From contig SHXF01000121.1 of the NCBI GenBank assembly GCA_009693435.1, positions 1 to 12,574 of the forward strand: a stretch of DNA of 12,574 nucleotides, in the 5' to 3' direction. The notes under the pieces were generated by a model. That model searched no databases and was not told the DNA's origin. It saw only the letters and a list, made by a program, of their open reading frames with translations. Shown here piece by piece: positions 11,408 through 12,574 of the stretch (positions are counted from its first letter, which is position 1; every line of letters begins with the position of its first letter). The stretch comes from Betaproteobacteria bacterium. Lineage in GTDB: Bacteria; Pseudomonadota; Gammaproteobacteria; Burkholderiales; SG8-39. Made by a program: the position numbers and the translations under genes.

Positions 11408-12574
11408 TCAGAATCGACGAGGGTTATCTTGATCTTCCTGAAAGACGCGCGTCTCACCGCGAAATCCTTTCTTCTGTACCGCGGCAAGTGCCGCGAAAGT
11501 TCCACTTACGTCGACAGCGCTCTTTTGATCGAAAGCGTCGACTAATGCACCTACTACTATACCGTTCACTTTGCGCTCCTCGATGCCAGGAAGACTCGCC
11601 GTGAGGACGGCCACTAGTCGCAGTGAGGGAACGACATAGATGCGCTGACTCTTGACTCCTACAGCAACAAAGTAGGGCAGGCCTTTCGCTTCCGGCGCGC
11701 TGCCGATCCACCAGTGGAGTCCGTAGAGTTTGCTGACCCCGGGAAGCCAAGCCAGATCACGAAATTCGGGACCAAATACGCGGCGGCCATTCCATTCGCC
11801 GTTCTGCAAGTACAGCTGGCCAACCTTGGCCATGTCCATAGGTCGCAACCGCAGACCCCAGCCACCGGGATACCGGCCACTACGATCCCTGAACCACCAA
11901 TCGTAGTTGCTTATTTGCAACGGTTCGAAAAGCACATCCTTCGCGAATGCGTAGAGGTTCTTGTCAGACACCGCGGCGACCATGGCGCCAGTTAGCGACA
12001 CATCGCCGTCCGAATAATTAAACCGGATGCCCGGCTCCGCGATAAATTCCGGGGAAAGCGCCATTGCAAACCGATCCGCATTTAACGCATAGATGGGATG
12101 CCCTGCTGGATCGTGCTTATAGGTGAGCCCGGAACTCATCTGCATCACATTTCTTAATGTAATGCGCTGCGCCTTCTTCCAGTCATCTGCAGGGAGCCAC
12201 CAGGGTTTGGACATCAGTTCAGATAGGGTGAGGTCGACGGACTTGAGCTTTCCCTGCATCAGCAGTGCCCCAACCAGAGTCGCCGTAATCGACTTGGTTA
12301 CGGAATAAATTGTGTGGTTGTGCTCGCGCCCGATGCCATCCTTATAGCGTTCGAAGACGATTTTGCAATCACGCACAATGAGCAGGCTCCGAATGTCATA
12401 CGTCCCCGCGTCGAGCGCGTCATTGAGTTTCAATAGCGGGCCTGGGGATAGCCTAACGTCCTCAAGTGATGCAGGAAGGAAATCTCTGCCCACTGCTTGC
12501 TGACAACCCCCGCTGTCTGCCTCAACAAATCTTGTGGGGGCAAAAAACCAGAATGTCACAAAAAGCGCACCGAC
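11408..12574 (-). CDS. Beta-lactamase-family (S12-type) serine hydrolase, 5'-truncated by the window
   Basis: A penicillin-binding-protein/class C beta-lactamase-fold serine hydrolase. Counting from GTG 12559, the catalytic SxxK is SVTK (Ser86, Lys89) and the second motif is YSD (182-184) in FNYSDGDVSLTG. The third, usually HTG or similar, is replaced by a GVKSQRI stretch in the expected place. Such proteins can be esterases, peptidases or amidases; true beta-lactamase activity should not be assumed. The frame stays open to the window edge, and the extra codons add VGALF to VTFWFFAPTRF, giving a hydrophobic segment like the end of a signal peptide. The true start is therefore probably outside, and the protein is likely exported or membrane-anchored. 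It is visibly less GC-rich than the genes on the left and stands alone here, suggesting separate acquisition. Confidence 0.85.
   Translation of the reverse strand, partial: VGALFVTFWFFAPTRFVEADSGGCQQAVGRDFLPASLEDVRLSPGPLLKLNDALDAGTYDIRSLLIVRDCKIVFERYKDGIGREHNHTIYSVTKSITATLVGALLMQGKLKSVDLTLSELMSKPWWLPADDWKKAQRITLRNVMQMSSGLTYKHDPAGHPIYALNADRFAMALSPEFIAEPGIRFNYSDGDVSLTGAMVAAVSDKNLYAFAKDVLFEPLQISNYDWWFRDRSGRYPGGWGLRLRPMDMAKVGQLYLQNGEWNGRRVFGPEFRDLAWLPGVSKLYGLHWWIGSAPEAKGLPYFVAVGVKSQRIYVVPSLRLVAVLTASLPGIEERKVNGIVVGALVDAFDQKSAVDVSGTFAALAAVQKKGFRGETRVFQEDQDNPRRF

Noticed and set aside
11321..11545. 74-codon plus-strand frame beside brnT
   Set aside because: It overlaps the serine hydrolase end on the other strand and one 82-bp repeat; there is no ribosome site and no family match.

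Overview
The window looks like chromosomal DNA from a GC-rich proteobacterium. The gene types (a TRAP-transporter catabolic cluster, an attenuator-controlled acetolactate synthase, BrnT/BrnA) and the G/C-ending codons fit a betaproteobacterium such as a member of the Burkholderiales. That placement is an inference from style; no marker gene is present.

Left part (1-652): no credible gene. It holds a 10-bp inverted repeat and two short tandem arrays (11-bp and 16-bp units). Positions 653-7959 carry seven plus-strand genes in close order: an alpha/beta hydrolase, a VOC (glyoxalase/dioxygenase-fold) protein, the three parts of a TRAP transporter (binding protein, small and large membrane subunits), a stand-alone MetE-C-like zinc methyl/alkyl-transfer barrel, and an MFS transporter. 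The likely logic is uptake of an organic acid by the TRAP system, then hydrolysis, ring or thioester chemistry and methyl/alkyl transfer by the enzymes, with the MFS carrier for a second transport step. The substrate cannot be read from the sequence.

Centre (7960-10165, minus strand): a convergent acetolactate synthase large-subunit gene (ilvB type) preceded by a complete transcription attenuator. This has a sigma70-like promoter, a Val/Leu-rich leader peptide that uses mostly GTA for valine, alternative RNA pairings and a 13-bp terminator hairpin. It resembles the ivbL-ilvB arrangement of enteric bacteria, but no small-subunit gene follows.

Right part (10180-12574): accessory DNA. A decayed IS91-type transposase fragment abuts the ilvB promoter. 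A brnT-brnA type II toxin-antitoxin pair has two GTAGCTAC palindromes at its promoter and is bracketed by two diverged 82-bp direct repeats. A less GC-rich beta-lactamase-family (S12-type) serine hydrolase runs off the right edge at its 5' end.

A theme across the window is tandem repetition at boundaries. Four noncoding arrays have units of 11, 16, 11 and 14 bp (none divisible by three), and two coding arrays have units of 24 and 21 bp that preserve the frame.
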